This document shows positions 26,827 to 40,500 of a stretch of DNA of 47,109 nt, one piece after another. The stretch is from Verrucomicrobiota bacterium. Lineage in GTDB: Bacteria > Verrucomicrobiota > Verrucomicrobiia > Limisphaerales > JACDHS01. Where the stretch lies: contig JACDHS010000020.1 in NCBI GenBank assembly GCA_013820875.1, positions 1 to 47,109 on the forward strand, written 5' to 3'. Below the pieces are notes generated by a model. That model was not told where the DNA came from. It saw only the letters and a program-made list of their open reading frames with translations, and did not search any database. The position numbers were made by a program, and so were the translations under genes. Numbering within the stretch: the stretch's first letter is position 1; each line of letters opens with the position of its first letter.

Positions 26827-27435
26827 GTGGCAAAGAAATTTGTCCTCCGAGGCGGTAGAAAAGGCTTTAGAGCTCTTGGCTGGGAAACTGGAGCTGGTTG
26901 CAGCGGAACCTGTGCAATTGGTGGTTTGCGGGGGTCTGCTTTGGTGGCATTGGGCTTTCGAACACGAACGACCAAGGATGTGGATATCGTTGCGTTGATG
27001 GAATCCGGCGGGGAACTTACCAGTCCTGATCCGCTCCCTGAATTCCTGACGAAAGCTGCCGCCCAGGTTGCACGTGATCTTGGCTTGTTCGACGATTGGC
27101 TCAATAACGGTCCCAGCCAGGGAGAAGGTGGATTGTTCCAGATGGGATTGCCGGTTGGATTTCCGGAAAGGCTGGTGGCACGAAGTTACGGTCCAAGACT
27201 GACAGTCTATTTCATCGGAAGCCTCGACCAGATTTATTTCAAGCTCTACGCCGCAGTGGATCAAGGAGGTGATCCTACACACGTAGCAGATCTCCAGTCT
27301 TTGACTCCGACCGAAACAGAATTGGAGGCGGCTGCTCGCTGGACGATGACGCATGACACATCTGACGGTTTCAAATCGGTGATGCAGGAACTCCTCAAAG
27401 AAATGGGTTATGGATCTGTCGCTAAAAACATTTAA
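26827..27435 (+). CDS. DUF6036/AbiEii-like nucleotidyltransferase, frameshifted near the N-terminus
   Basis: The 202-residue frame carries the nucleotidyltransferase signature GSALVALGF...TTKDVDIVAL (D51-x-D53), like DUF6036/AbiEii-type toxins. But residues ~7-34 of this frame are not family-like, while the next frame over the same DNA (about 26846-26930) reads EAVEKALELLAGKLELVAAEPVQLVVCGG, cut here for length, exactly the expected lead-in to GGSAL. A base is missing in the run of five G at 26930-26934, and an extra base near 26845 would restore the start MAKKF. So the open frame seems to survive by two compensating single-base indels. The GTG start is used. The end overlaps the following gene by 26 bases. 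Function is uncertain if the frameshifts are real. Confidence 0.65.
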   Translation: MAKKFVLRGGRKGFRALGWETGAGCSGTCAIGGLRGSALVALGFRTRTTKDVDIVALMESGGELTSPDPLPEFLTKAAAQVARDLGLFDDWLNNGPSQGEGGLFQMGLPVGFPERLVARSYGPRLTVYFIGSLDQIYFKLYAAVDQGGDPTHVADLQSLTPTETELEAAARWTMTHDTSDGFKSVMQELLKEMGYGSVAKNI

Positions 27436-28429
27436 GCAACGTTACCAGGAACGACTCCTGAAATTTCTCTGGGAACAATGGTCGGCCCTGGGTGTGGCGG
27501 GAGAGATTGGGGCCGAAGATAACCGGATCATCGACCCTGAGGCGCTGCTGCTATTTACGTGCGTGGTGGGGCGTCACGACCCGCGCCTTTTCGATGAGGT
27601 GTTAGACTGGTTGCAGGAAAACGGACAGTTCATCAGCGTTACGCGGCTGAAACGAATTGCGCAAAAGGAGAGTTCCAAGGGCATTCGTTCCCTCGGAGCC
27701 ATTGCAGCCTTGTTGGCCAAGGGAACTGAGATGCCAAAGTGGAAGCAATTGGCTGAAACGATCGGTCCGCTCGATCAACCAGAACCGTTTTTCTATAATG
27801 AAGCAGGAGAACCGATCGCTGTTCTTCGTGAACCGGAGCCACATTTCGCGCGATTCGGATATCATCGCGGGCCGTTGCGGTTGCGCGGTTATTCGCAAAA
27901 GTTCCAACCAACCGAGCGAACCAACCTCGTTTTGCAATTGCGGGCTTTATTAGGAATGAATGTGCGTTGTGAAATTGTGGCGTACCTGCTTACTCATGAA
28001 GCCGCGCATCCATCGCAAATTGCGCGTGAAGTGTATTACTTCGATCGGGGTGTCCAGAGCACTTTGGTGGATATGCTGGCTTCGGGGATTGTGCAGTTGC
28101 AAACGTTCGGACGGGAGAAGCGTTACGGGTTGAAGCGGGAACTTTGGTTAACTTTATTAAGCCAAGCTGAACCCGCGCCAAAATGGATGACCTGGCCGCC
28201 GCTATTTAGTGCGCTGGAACGCGTTTGGCTGAGATTGAACGATCCGAAACTTTTGGAACTGGATCCTCTGCTGCAATCGTCTGAGCTGCGGCAACTGATG
28301 GTCGAGAATCGGCCCTCCATTGAACGCGCTGGTTTGGGAATGGACCTGTCCGATGATCGGCAATTCCTGGGCGAGTCTTATTTGCCGGTGTTCATTGCGG
28401 ATATGACGCGACTGGTGCAAAAATTATAG
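27410..28429 (+). CDS. Winged-helix protein, probable partner of the nucleotidyltransferase
   Basis: The protein is 339 residues. A region at about 180-240 (VAYLLTHEAAHPSQIAREVYYFDRGVQSTL) looks like a winged helix-turn-helix followed by a wing (GREKRYGLKREL). No other domain is recognised. ATG 27410 lies inside the upstream gene's 3' end. The overlapping pair resembles AbiE-like toxin-antitoxin systems, but there the HTH antitoxin gene normally comes first; here the order is nucleotidyltransferase, then HTH protein. Possible roles are autoregulation of the pair and neutralising the transferase. This is inference. Confidence 0.75.
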   Translation: MDLSLKTFKQRYQERLLKFLWEQWSALGVAGEIGAEDNRIIDPEALLLFTCVVGRHDPRLFDEVLDWLQENGQFISVTRLKRIAQKESSKGIRSLGAIAALLAKGTEMPKWKQLAETIGPLDQPEPFFYNEAGEPIAVLREPEPHFARFGYHRGPLRLRGYSQKFQPTERTNLVLQLRALLGMNVRCEIVAYLLTHEAAHPSQIAREVYYFDRGVQSTLVDMLASGIVQLQTFGREKRYGLKRELWLTLLSQAEPAPKWMTWPPLFSALERVWLRLNDPKLLELDPLLQSSELRQLMVENRPSIERAGLGMDLSDDRQFLGESYLPVFIADMTRLVQKL

Positions 28430-28541
28430 ACGCTCGCAGCAGGATGTGCACAAAGAAAACGACCCTTACGTACCTTCAACGATTCCTGGTGAGAGTCAAT
28501 GATGAGGACGGCCTTGACACAAATCTTCCGTCATCTTTTTT

Positions 28542-31500
28542 CTATGGCGAACGGAGCCGGTAAAACCGCAGAGTGTGGTTCGTCCCCCCAGAATCAGTGA
28601 AGTGGAATTGGCCGGGTGCAATTTCAATGGCATTGCCCAGAACCGACCACTCGCTGATTGGCAGCGCGGTGTCTGTTGTGCCAAGGATGGTAAACGTCGA
28701 ACCGGGCACGCTGGAGAATTCGAAGCTCAATTGTCCACTCACCACCACGGGACTCACCGGATCAATATTCAGCGGCGGCAGAGTTGTAGTCGCGAAACTG
28801 GCATCTCCGCCGAAAACCACTCCTTGTTCAGAAATCGTTCCCACCCGGAAGTGGTAAAGTGTCCCCGGAATTAAACCCAACACCGGATGGCTGACAGGTA
28901 TCGCGGAGTTGGTTGCCACCAGAGAGTTGGTCGTTGTGAAATTGCCGTAGCTGGTGCTCGTCCCGTATTCGAAATACCAATCGAGCGGCTTGCCGTTTGG
29001 ATTAATGGAGGCGTTCAACTGCGCCGTGTTGGGCTTGATGTTGGATGCCGGCAACGTGACAAGCTCCGACTCGCCCTGCAACGTCAAGCGAGCGGTCCAC
29101 GAAACAATCACGCAGCCATAAGCATCCTGGATCCGACAACTATATTCGGTGTTATCCAATGCGGGAGAAAGGTTCGTCAGCGTCAACGTTGCGGTAGTTG
29201 CGCCGAGATAAACGGTGTTGTTGGTGAGATCGATGAAAACTTCATTGCTCTTCCATTGCCACTGGTAGGTCACGTTGACCGGGTTGACCACAACCGAGAA
29301 CTCGACTGAAGGGGCTCCGTTCGCAGTGACATCGACCGGCTGCGCGAGGATGAAGAGACCGGAACCGAGTTGCGCTTCGTATGCGCCCATGTCCACTGCG
29401 CCACCCACGACGCGAGCGTTCCGGGCGAGATCGAGCGAACCGGCCACTTCCGAATCGAGCCCGCTGTCGATCGCCGGTGAGCAGGAGGCGACGCGGTAGT
29501 CTCCAGCTATTGTGGGCGCACTGCTTGCATTGACGGCCGCAAGGAACAGCGGATCAGCGCTGATGCCGTTGCCATCTACCCAGGTTTGCTCCCCGGGGTG
29601 GTAACCCTGGACGATGGAATTAGTGAACCGGACGGCATCCCACGTTTCAATTTGCTCATCGTAAAGCGAATTCGCAGGTGACTGATTGCCCCACACGATC
29701 GAGTTGATCAGGGTCACTGGTCCATCAGCGGAAATCGCCGCTGCCGCTCGCAGGGACCTGTTTCCGGCAATCGTGCAGTTGCGCAGGACGAGCTCTCCAT
29801 AGGAGTAAATTGCCGACCCATCCCTGTCAGCCTGATTACCACTGAACAGTGAGTTGGCGATATGGAGAGTCGAACTGGAACCCGAAACAGCTCCCCCGGA
29901 GGAAAAGGGCCAAGTGGTGCGGTTCGCCCGGAAAAGGCAGCGGTTGATGGTAACCGTGCCACCGCTTGATGAAATAGCGCCTCCGCCGTATTTTGCGGCG
30001 TTTGTGTCGAACGTGCAGTCCTCAAAGGCAGGCGAACCGCCGCCTCGGTTTTCCACCGCCCCGGAGTCAACATTTCCCCCGTGCTGAATATTTTTGAACA
30101 CACAGTTGGCGAACACCGGAGAAGCCGGCGCTTCCTCCCCATCGATTAAAATGCCCTTCGTGCCGTCGCTCCCGTCGATAATGAAACCGTCCAGACGAGC
30201 TGATGAGGTGATTGGGGAATCGTAGGGTTGGATTACGATTGTATAATAATTTTTTCTGGAAAGTTTTGTGGGATGAGCGATCCAGTCCCGCTGACTGCGG
30301 TTGGTTTCAGTGCCGGCAAAGCCGCCGTAAATGGCTACCCCATTCCTTAATTCGAAAGATTCACTTGCGGAATAGGTTCCCTGGGCAACCCAGATTTCCG
30401 AGCTGCAGGTCGCCTCGATGGCCGCGCGTAAATCATTGTAGGCGGTCGCCCAGGAAGCGCCGTCTCCGCCCGGGGCTGCACCCGCGTGAACATACGTTTG
30501 GGCAGGAGGCACTGCCAATTGCGCCGCTTGCGAGACAGCCGAGCATCCGAAACCGGAAGTAATGCTGACACGGAATTGCGCACCATTGAGGTCGGGTGTT
30601 GGCGATTGAATGTCGAGGCGCGCTGTGTTCACGCCTGAAAAGACGGCGCTGTTTGATAGCGTCAGGAATGTGTTGCTTCCTGGGCTCCACATCTCCCATT
30701 GGTAAGTCAAAGGAGCGGGGTTTGAAGCGGCCACTTCGAAGAAGTTCGCTTCAGCCGCACAAAAAGTGACGTTCGCCGGCTGCGATGTGATCTGGACCGG
30801 ATCGCCACCCAACTCCTGGAGTTCGTAGGCGCCAAGATCAGGCCCATTGAACTGACGCGGGCGGCCCGCCAGGTCCGTGGTGATGCCGGCAAGCACGCCA
30901 GCGTCGGCATCGTCAAGCAGGGCTGAGCACTTCTGGAGGGTGTAATTCCCGTCGAGCGTTGGGGCGACTGTCGCCAGAACAGGAGCAGTGAAATCCGGGT
31001 CCGCTCCCTGATTGGCGTCATAACCGAAGTTGGACAACCCCTGGATCGCGGTATGATTGACGCTGTAGCTGCCAGAGAAGGATAATTGCGCTGCTTCGTT
31101 TTCGAGGGTTCCGGCCCGGTTGCCCCATAGGATGCTATTGCGAACCGTCCAGTTGCCGCTGAACGCCCAGAGTCCCGCGCCCGGCGACGCGACAGAGGCA
31201 TTGCCCACAATGGTGCAGTTTACCATGGAACCGCTGCCCCCGACCGAGCCCACGCCAGCACCGGATTGAGCGGTGTTACCCGAAACCAGACAGTTTGTCA
31301 GTGCCACGGAGCTGTTGGCGAAATTGAGACCGCCACCAAAATTTGTCGCCGTGTTTCCCGAGAAGCGGCAGTTCAGGAATGCTGCGCCGACAGCATCCGT
31401 AACGCTCGCGCCACCCTTGCCGTTGTTCCGAAGGAACGAAGATCGTTCGATCAAAGGGCCACCCCCGGTGATCCCGAGGCCAAAGCCATGATTCGACTGG

Positions 31501-34500
31501 ACAACGCAGCTTCGAATGGTGGGGCTGGCGTGGAAGACCTGGATGCCGCCGGTTCGCGCCTCCCGGACGGTTACCCCGTCAAGGAGGGTTGACCGGCCTA
31601 CCGGGTTGGCCAACCCATCGATCAGGACCACATAATGGCTGTTGTCGGACGGGTCACCCGGCGCGCCAATGTCGCCGCTGAGAATCACCGTGTTGGTCTG
31701 CGGATTTCGTTGGTTCAAATCGGTTTCATTGCCGCTGAACCCGCCATACACCCGGACGCCATTCCGAATATCGAAGCTCTCGAGGGGATCCGTCCCGGTT
31801 GTCGGCAGGTAGGTTCCCGCGGCCACCCAGATTTCAGGCCGGCAGAGGCTTGCCGCATCCAGCGCGGTGCTGAGGGAATTGTAAGCAGTGGCCCAGTTTT
31901 CACCGTCGCCATCGGGCGGTGCAGTTGCATTGACGAAAATCACCCGCGGATTCTGAACGGTGAGAGCGGCTGCGTCGGTGTAGTAGAACCCAGCCCCTCG
32001 CTGGACCCGGCTCCGGTAGAGGAAACCATTTAACGACCCGTCGATGTTTTTCACCGTGAGCGTGCTGGCCGCGGAAGAGGCGGAAATGCTGTAGCGGCTG
32101 TCGGCGGTAACCGGCTGATAACTGCCGCCTGGAGCCTTGGATTCCCATGTGTATCCACTCCAGGTTCCGGAAGCTCCCGTCACTGAAAAAGCCACGGTAT
32201 CCCCGTCGCAGGCGACGGCAGACAGGGGCTGGGACAAGATGCGCACGGGCAAGGGATCGAGAGTCAAGGTCTCGTAGGCGCCGAGGTCGACAGTGGTGGT
32301 CACACGAATGCGGGGATTGTTGTCGAGGTCGGTGGCGATTCCCGCGATGAATGCGTCGTTACCCACGCTGATGGCGGGGGAGAAGGGTTCCTGCAGGCGG
32401 AAGTTGCCGCCTGCAGCATCGATGAACAACGGGTCATACGGCACGTTGTTGTTGCCGCCGTAAGTGGCGAGACCTTGCAGGAGGGAATAGTTGAGCGAAA
32501 CCGTTGCGCCCGGTTTTGCCAATTGCGCCAGCTCCATGTTGCCATTCGCCTCGTAGGTGTCGGAGTTCCCCCAAAGGATGCTGTTGAGCACGCTGGCCGA
32601 AGTGCCGCTGATAAATAACCCGCTGCCACGGCTGTAGGCGGTGTTCGCGGCCACCGTGCAGTTCACGAGAGTCAACGGCGCATAGCTGGAAATGCCTCCT
32701 CCCACGAATGCGGAGCCATGCGCGACCAGGCAGTTGGTCATCGTCACCCCGAGAGCGGTGGGCATTGCAAAGATGGCCGCGCCATCGGTTCCGGCGCTGT
32801 TGCCGACGAAAACGGAATGTCGCGCCGTGAGGCGGCCGCCTTCATTGAGGAAAATGGCCCCGCCACCGTAACCCGCCGAGTTCGTCTCAAACCGACTCCG
32901 ATCCACAACCACGCTCGAATCCCAGACACTCAATGCGCCACCCTGATTTTCAGTCGTGTTGCGGGCGAAGAGAGAACGCGCAATAGAAACCGCACTGTTG
33001 TTGCGAATGTCCATCGCCCCGAAACCATTCCCTTCGAAAACACAATCTTCAAATGTCGGGCTGGAATCCGCGGTGACGAACACGGCAAACAAACGGTTGC
33101 CCGCGAAGCGACAGTTGCGAATGGTGGGGCTGGCCTGGTTGATGACCATGCCGGCCGTGACGCCAGTGCCGGTAATGGTGAACCCGTCCAGCACGGCCGA
33201 TGAACTGATTGGCGCGAGGAATCCGCTATTGACGAGGTAGGCGGTGGTGTTGTTTCCGCTGAGCACGGTGGGATTATTCGTCCAGTTGCGCTGTGACCGT
33301 TGCGTCTCGTTTCCACTGAACCCGCCATAGATTTCCAGGCCATCTTTCATCGCCACTGCGCCGGAGGCAGGCGGCAGATAAGTTCCACTGGCCACCCAGA
33401 TTTCGGAACAGCCATTCGCGGCCTGTAGCGCCCCGCTGAGGTTGGTGAACGCGTTCGCCCAGCTCGCGCCAGAGTTGTCGCCGGCAGCATCCCGCTTCAC
33501 GAAGAGAACCCCGGGAATCGAGACCGTGAGCGTCGCTGCCGGGCTGATGTAGGGTTCTGCGAATTCACTGGAACTGGCGAAGAAAGCGTATTGCCATCCG
33601 TTCATTGCAGGAGAAGCAGCGGAGATTATGAGCGTGGAAGAATTCGCGGTGGCTGCGACGGTATGCACACCGTCGCCAATCGGCGCCCCGCCCCAGCCAG
33701 TGCCGGTGTTCACAAGCCAGTGATAGCTGATGGCCGGATTGGCAGCCCCGACCACGACCATTGTGAACGCGGCAGGTTCTCCCGAGCAAGCCGATGTTGA
33801 CTGGGGTAGCGCTGAAAATTGCAAGGGCGCAATGGCGCCGATGGACTGCTCATAAGCGCCGCGATCTACCGCGCCGTCTGCGACGCGCGGAAGGCCATCA
33901 AGATCCAGTCCATCGTTCACCCCTCCAGAAATGGTACCGGAATTTACGGCCGGGCTGAACGGACTCAGCCGGAAGTTGCGGGCCGGGGCATCGATGAAAA
34001 GCGGGTTAACGCCTTGATTGCCGTTGCCCGGGAATGTGCCGAGTCCTTCGATGACGGAATTCGTGATCGCCGGGATGGCAGTCGCGCTGAACGTCACCTG
34101 CGCTGGCTCCAGTCCTGGCAGTTTATTGCCCTGTCGATTTCCCCAGAGAATGGAATTGACCACCGTCATCTGCTCATAGCTTTGAATCGCACCACCGGAC
34201 CATGCGGCCTCGTTCTCCACGAGGGTGCAGTGCCTGAGGGAAAGGCCGGCGGAAAGGACCGCGATGGCGCCGGCGCGATACTCGGAGCGATTGCCTGCAA
34301 AGAGCGAATCGGAAACCGTTCCGCTGCTGCCCGAGAACGCGAGTGCGCCTCCCCAGTCTGCCGCGGAATTGTCAACGAAATAACAGCGGGCGATCGCCAG
34401 ATGGCCGGTTCCTTCGTAAAAGATAGCTCCGCCGAATTTATCGCTGCGATTGTCCTCGAATGTGCATCCAATCACCTCGGGGTTCCCATCCACGAAAAGA

Positions 34501-37500
34501 AGGGCACCCCCCCGTTCGCGGGAGCGGTTGCTTTTGAACGTGGAGGCCTCAATGCGGGGAGAGGAGCGATGGCTGTAAATAGCTCCCCCAAAGCTATTGG
34601 TATGATAGCGGAACACGCAGTTCTCGATCGATGGGTTCGAAGAATCCGCGTTTGCGATCGCCACCGCGTTGTTTTCGAACGTGCAGTTGCGAATCGTCGG
34701 ACTGGCCAGATAGTTTGCAATCGCGGTCGCCTTCGAGCCGGACACGGTGAATCCGTCCAGCACCGCCAGCCGGTCCACCAATTGTAAAGTGCCTCGATTT
34801 TCGAAGATCGGCTGGAGGCCGGTTGCCGAGAGCCGGCTGATGTTGTTGGTCCAGTCTCGTTCGCTGCGCAAAATTTCGACGCCGGTGAATCCGCCATAGA
34901 TTCGCATCGCTGATTGCAGGCGCAGCGTCACCGGGGAACCGGTCGAGTTTGTTTGCGCGTAAGTCCCTGCCGCCACCCAAATCTCTGAGCAGGGATTCCA
35001 GAGCGCAACCGCTTCCTGCAGGGTCGAGAGCGCCGTGCCCCACGAAGAACCGGCACCGGATGCCACAACGTTGCCGTTCACATAAATGACGGACGGGCTT
35101 GCAACCTGCAGCGAGAACTCGCGAGAGGTGTAACCCAATTCCGGGATGACGAAGCGGAACTGGTCTCCATCCATGGCCGTCGATGCCTGCGAAATTACCA
35201 GCGAATTGGTGCTTCCGTTGGTGACAATCATGTAATCGGGACCGGTGCCAATGGGACCGTAGCCGTCCGTTCCGAACTTCTGCCACTGGACCGCCGCAGA
35301 AAAGGTCTCGGCAAAGACCAGATCAAACCGGGCCGGGTTTCCGGCGCACACATTCCGGGACTCCGGCTGGGCGAGAAAACGCACCACTCCGTCGGAAGGT
35401 GCTCCACGCTCCAGCGCGCCGCGATCCAGTCCCAATCCCATCCTGCGAGGCTGCCCGGCAAAATCAAAAGCGCCCGCCAGTTGTTCGGAATCAAAGGCGG
35501 AGTCGATCGCGGGCGAAAAGTTACCGAGGCTGAAATCGTTTACCGCAGGGTTGGCAAAGAGTGGATCAGCTGCGGAACTGCCGATTCCTGGGAAGGAGGC
35601 GTAACCCTCGATGGTTGTCCAACTTGCCAGGACAGTGCCGCGGTATTGTTCCCACTGCATCTGTTCCATCGATTTTGCACTCGAGTTCACACGGTTCCCC
35701 CAGACGATCGAGTTCCGCACCTGGTTTGTTGAGGATTGCGCATAGACTCCCGCCCCTTCGATAGAGGCTGAGTTCTGCGCGACGGTGCAGTGGACCAGTT
35801 CCAATGTTCCGCCATATTGCGCGAACGCTCCTCCTCGACCCTGCGACCGGTTGTTCACGGCAACAGAGTTGCGGACGCTCAGTGTGGAGGAATCGACGAA
35901 AATGGCGCCTCCCTCGGCCGTCGCGAGATTGTTTTCAAACCAGCATTGGTCGACCACGAGCGTGCTGCCTTGAAGTGCGGCGATAGCCCCGCCCTGACGA
36001 GCCGAGTTAGTTCTGAAGGTCGATTTGTGTATGAATGCGGTACTGCCGAAAGTGGAAACGGGCCCGTATAGTTGCTCGGCTCGGCCGTTTTCCTCGAAGA
36101 GACAACCTTCCAGGGTGACACTTCCATTGAACGTGGTCACCGCGCGACCAGCGTTCCTCCGGAACACGCAATCAATCAGGCGCGGATGCCCTCTATCGTT
36201 CACCACGGCGGCGACACCATTTCCCATGAGCGTGCAATTGCGGATGGTGGGGGATGCGTCAATGTTCCAAATGGCAGGGGCGGAACTGCCGTTGGAGTCG
36301 AGAACGAATCCATCGAGTATGGCCGTGCGATCGGCTGGGGTGAGTGAACCGCGGGTGCGGAATATTCCGGACCCCACGGAAACGAGCCGCGAAACATTGT
36401 TGCTCCAGTTCCGCTGGTCCCGCTCGGTTTCGTTACCGGCAAAACCACCGTAAACGGCCACGGTTGAGCGCAATTTAAGGGTTTCTTCGAGAGCGATTTC
36501 ATAATCGCCGCCTGTCACCCAAAGTTCCGAGCAACCGGGCACCAACTCGAGCGCATGATGCATATTTGTAAACGCATTGGCCCATGAGGTGCCGTCGCCT
36601 GGGCCGTTGGTTGCCGAGGCATTCACATACCAGACTTGCGCGGAGCCAACCTGCAAGCTGACTGGAACCGAAACAAACGCCGTTCCATCGACCCGGAAGC
36701 GGACCTGATAATTCGTCTGCGGTTGAGGGGAGACGATGGTGAGAACCGAGTCATTGGTGCCGACCGCGACCTGGTAATCGGAACCTACCACGACATCGGC
36801 AAAACCGCTGCCCGTGTTCACCTGCCAAAGATAGCTCGAGCCAGTTGGCTCACCGCTCACGCTGAACAAAGCCGGACTTGCAGCGCACGCCGAGGCTGAT
36901 TGCGGCATGGAGTAAATGGTTACCGGAGTCGCTGCTGTCTGGGATTCATGGGCGCCGATGTCAACCATGCCCCCAACGATGCGCGGGTTGCCCGCCACGT
37001 CGCTTGTCATCGCCATGGAGACGTAGTTGCTGTTGCCGGCATTGATGGCGGGCGAATGCGGGGAAAGTCTTACGTCGCCCGCAGATGCATTGAGGAAGAG
37101 AGGGTCCACTCCGAGGTTCCCATTGCCGGTATAGATGGAAAGCCCCTGGATGCATGAATTGGAAACGGCAAAAGTGCGGTCGAAGGGCCCGAGTTGCGAA
37201 TCCTCCAGAGTGTCGTAAACCGGGTCGGAACGGTTGTTCCAAAGCAGAGAGTTTAAAACGCGGATGGCGCCACTGCCGGAGAGGAACAACCCGCCGGAGC
37301 GAGTTGAAGCGTGATTCCCGGAGATCGTGCAGTTCACCAGATCGACCGCAGTTCCGAAGTGCGAAATGGCACCGCCACGCGAGGCGTGGTTGCCGGTCAG
37401 CACAAGTTGTTCGAGCACCGGCGCGCCGCTCATCGTCGCAATGCCGCCGCCATCATAGGTCGCCACGTTGTTCTCGAAACGGCTGCGGCGAATTGCGGGA

Positions 37501-40500
37501 GAAGATTCCACGTTGTAAATCGCCGCACCCCATGGCGCGGTATTGGCGAGAAAAACACAGTTCGAAATCGTGGCATGGCTTTCCCACAAATTGGCAATCG
37601 CTCCACCGCCGACGAGCGTGTTCTGGTTGTTCACGAACAGGGAGTCGGAAACATCCGGCGATGAACCATTGCGATTGACCAATGCACCGGACAGGTTGTT
37701 TGTGAATACGCAGCCGCTGATGGTTGGCGATGACGCGACCTCGTTGAAGATGCCCGCGCCAGTTGAATTTTGGATTGTGCAATTCCGAATGGCCGGGCTG
37801 GCGCGAAAATTGAAAATACCATCGCCGTTCACCGGCTGAATGACGAAGCCATCGAGCAAAGAAGTCGCATCGATCGCTGCGTTCCAATCAATTCCGCGAT
37901 TCACAAACACCGCCTGCGCATCGGGATGTCCTGTCAAAATGGATTTGTAAAACGCCGGATTGCGCGCGGAGCGAACGAGTTCATTGCCCTGAAAGCCGCC
38001 GTAAATTTCCAACCCGGGTTTCAATGAGAAATAGAACGAGCCGTCCGCAGCTTGAGTCGCCGGATACGTTCCTTGCGCGACCCAGATTTCCGAGCACTGG
38101 TCGGCGATGGCGAGTGCCGATTGCAAATTCGTGAATGCGGCTACCCATGAAGTCCCGTTGTTCCCGCCGGTCGCAGCCGCGTTTACGTAAATCACGGTTG
38201 GTTGTGAAACGCTCAACGTCACAGGCAATGAAGCGTAATTAGCCGCCGCCACAAAAATCCGATAGGCGTGGCCGTTCATTGCGATGCTGATATTTGAGAC
38301 GGTCAACGTGCTGACGCCATTGCTGACGAGGACGTAATGCGCTCCGTCATTTGGGACGGCAGAAAAGGCGCCTCCCGTGCTGACCTGCCATTGCAGGACA
38401 TTTGTTTCCCCCGCCGCGAGAGCAGCGAAGAACGTGGCGCTGTCGCCCGCGCAATTTACCTGCGCTTGCGGCGCAGAAAGAAGCCACACCACCATCCCAC
38501 CCGCCGACTGCCGCTCGTATGCGCCCAGATCCACGATGCTGTCGAAAATGCGGGCGTCCCCCGCGAGATCAGACGCAAGCGCAGAAGCTGCCGCATTGTT
38601 TCCAGCGTTGACCACTGGTGAAGCGGAACCGAGTTGAAAATTGAGCGCACCGGGATTGACGAACAATGGGTCATTCCTGGAGTTGTTGTTGCCTGCATAC
38701 GTGCTCAATCCGTCAATGCAGCTATTCGTGATGTGCAACGCCGAGGCCGGCACGCCTGAACTCCGTTCGATCTGTTGCAACTCGCGATTTGGGATGAACG
38801 TGCGGTCCTGCACGGAGTTGTTCCAGAAAATCGTATTCACGCTGCTGACTTCGCCGCCGAAAACAAACAGCGCGCCGCCGCGGGCGCCCCGATTGTTTGC
38901 AATGGTGCAGTTGATCAACCGTAATTCACCAAGGCTCTGCAAAAAGACCGCCCCGAGATGGTCGGACTGATTTTCCGCGAAGAGGCAGTTCTCAAACTGG
39001 ACGATGCCCGTGCCCAAATTGGCCACCGGCCCACCGCTGCTGCCGCGATTGCCGAGGAACACGCTCCGCGTAATCAACGGCTGCGACTCGCCGCTGATGT
39101 AGAGGGCGCTGCCCGAGTATCCGTGGTTCGATTCAAAGCGGCATCGATCAATAATCGGGCTGGAAGAACTGAGGTAGATGGCGCCATTGGTGTTGCCGGT
39201 GAACAGGCAGTCCATGAATCGCGGCGAGGACCCGGTGCTGTGAACGGCGGTCATCCCGGCATTACGAAAAACGCAATCCGTAAGCGTTGGACTGGAAAAA
39301 GTGACGTCGAGGGCCGTCCCGGCCGGCCCATCAAAGATGCAATTGCGAATGGTCGGGCTGGCCTGCCGCAGCCGGATGAGGGTTACCGGGTCCGCACTAC
39401 GTAAGGTGAACCCATCGAGAATGGAACCTTCATCAATGACGGCCAGATCGCCCCGGGCCTCGAACAAGGACTCGTTCGGACGCGCGACAAGCACTGCCGG
39501 ATAGTTCGTCCAATTGCGTTGGCTGCGCAACGTTTCCACCCCGGCAAAACCACCGTAAACCGGCACCCGCGAACGGAATTCGAAATAATTTGCGCCAAGC
39601 AAAGGGCGAGCGGAGTAGGTGCCTTGCGCCACCCAGATTTCATTGCAACTGGTCGCGATTTCCAGCGCGTCCTGAAGATTGGTAAAAGCATTCGCCCACG
39701 AACTGCCGTTCTTCGTTCCAGCCGCACCATCGCGAACATAAAGAATACTCGGCGGATTAACGGTCAGTAATGCTGCGGGCGTGACATAATCGCTGTCGCG
39801 AATTGAAATGCGATAGGATGTCTGGCTCAGCGCAAGCGTCGGCGCGGCGATGGTCAGCGTGGAATTGCTGCTCGAAAACGAAATTGTGTAAGTGGCATCG
39901 TTGGAAATCGCGACGAACCCGCTGCCGGAATTGGCCTGCCAGTCGTAAATGAGCGTGGCATTGTCCGGGCCGGAAACTCTGAAGTTGACCGGACCTGCCC
40001 CGACACAAGTGGTCACTGATTGCGGTAAAGTGAAAATTTGGACCGCTGTCGCAGGCGTGCCTTGGAATTCGTAAGGACCAACATCAATGCTGTTTCCGAC
40101 GACGCGCGGTTGATCATTCAAATCATTGGTGACGCCCGCCGGAAAACTCGCGTTGCCCGCGTCAATCGCCGGGGAATGCGCGCTCAACCGGTAATTGTTT
40201 GTAGACGCACCGGCAAAGAGCGGGTCAAACGCCGTGTTGCCGTTTGCATGCGGCAGCGGCAGCGCCTGCACAATGGAATTGGAAATCACGAACAAAGCCG
40301 CCTCACCCTCGTTGAATAATTGCGCCCGGTATTGGCTGGAATTATAACGCCCACCGTCGCTGTTGCTCCAAATAATGCAGTTGTTGAGAATATAATTTCC
40401 CTGGCGCACATACAACCCGCCACCGGAGGTTGCGGCGTAGTTGTCGGCCAGGATGCAATTCTGGAGCAAGAAGGTGGACCGATATCCGCTGATGGCCCCG

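Noticed and set aside
33819-34787. 322-residue plus-strand ORF, and many similar ones, opposite the giant gene.
   Set aside because: Antisense shadows of the GC-rich repeat modules; no family features and no start signals.
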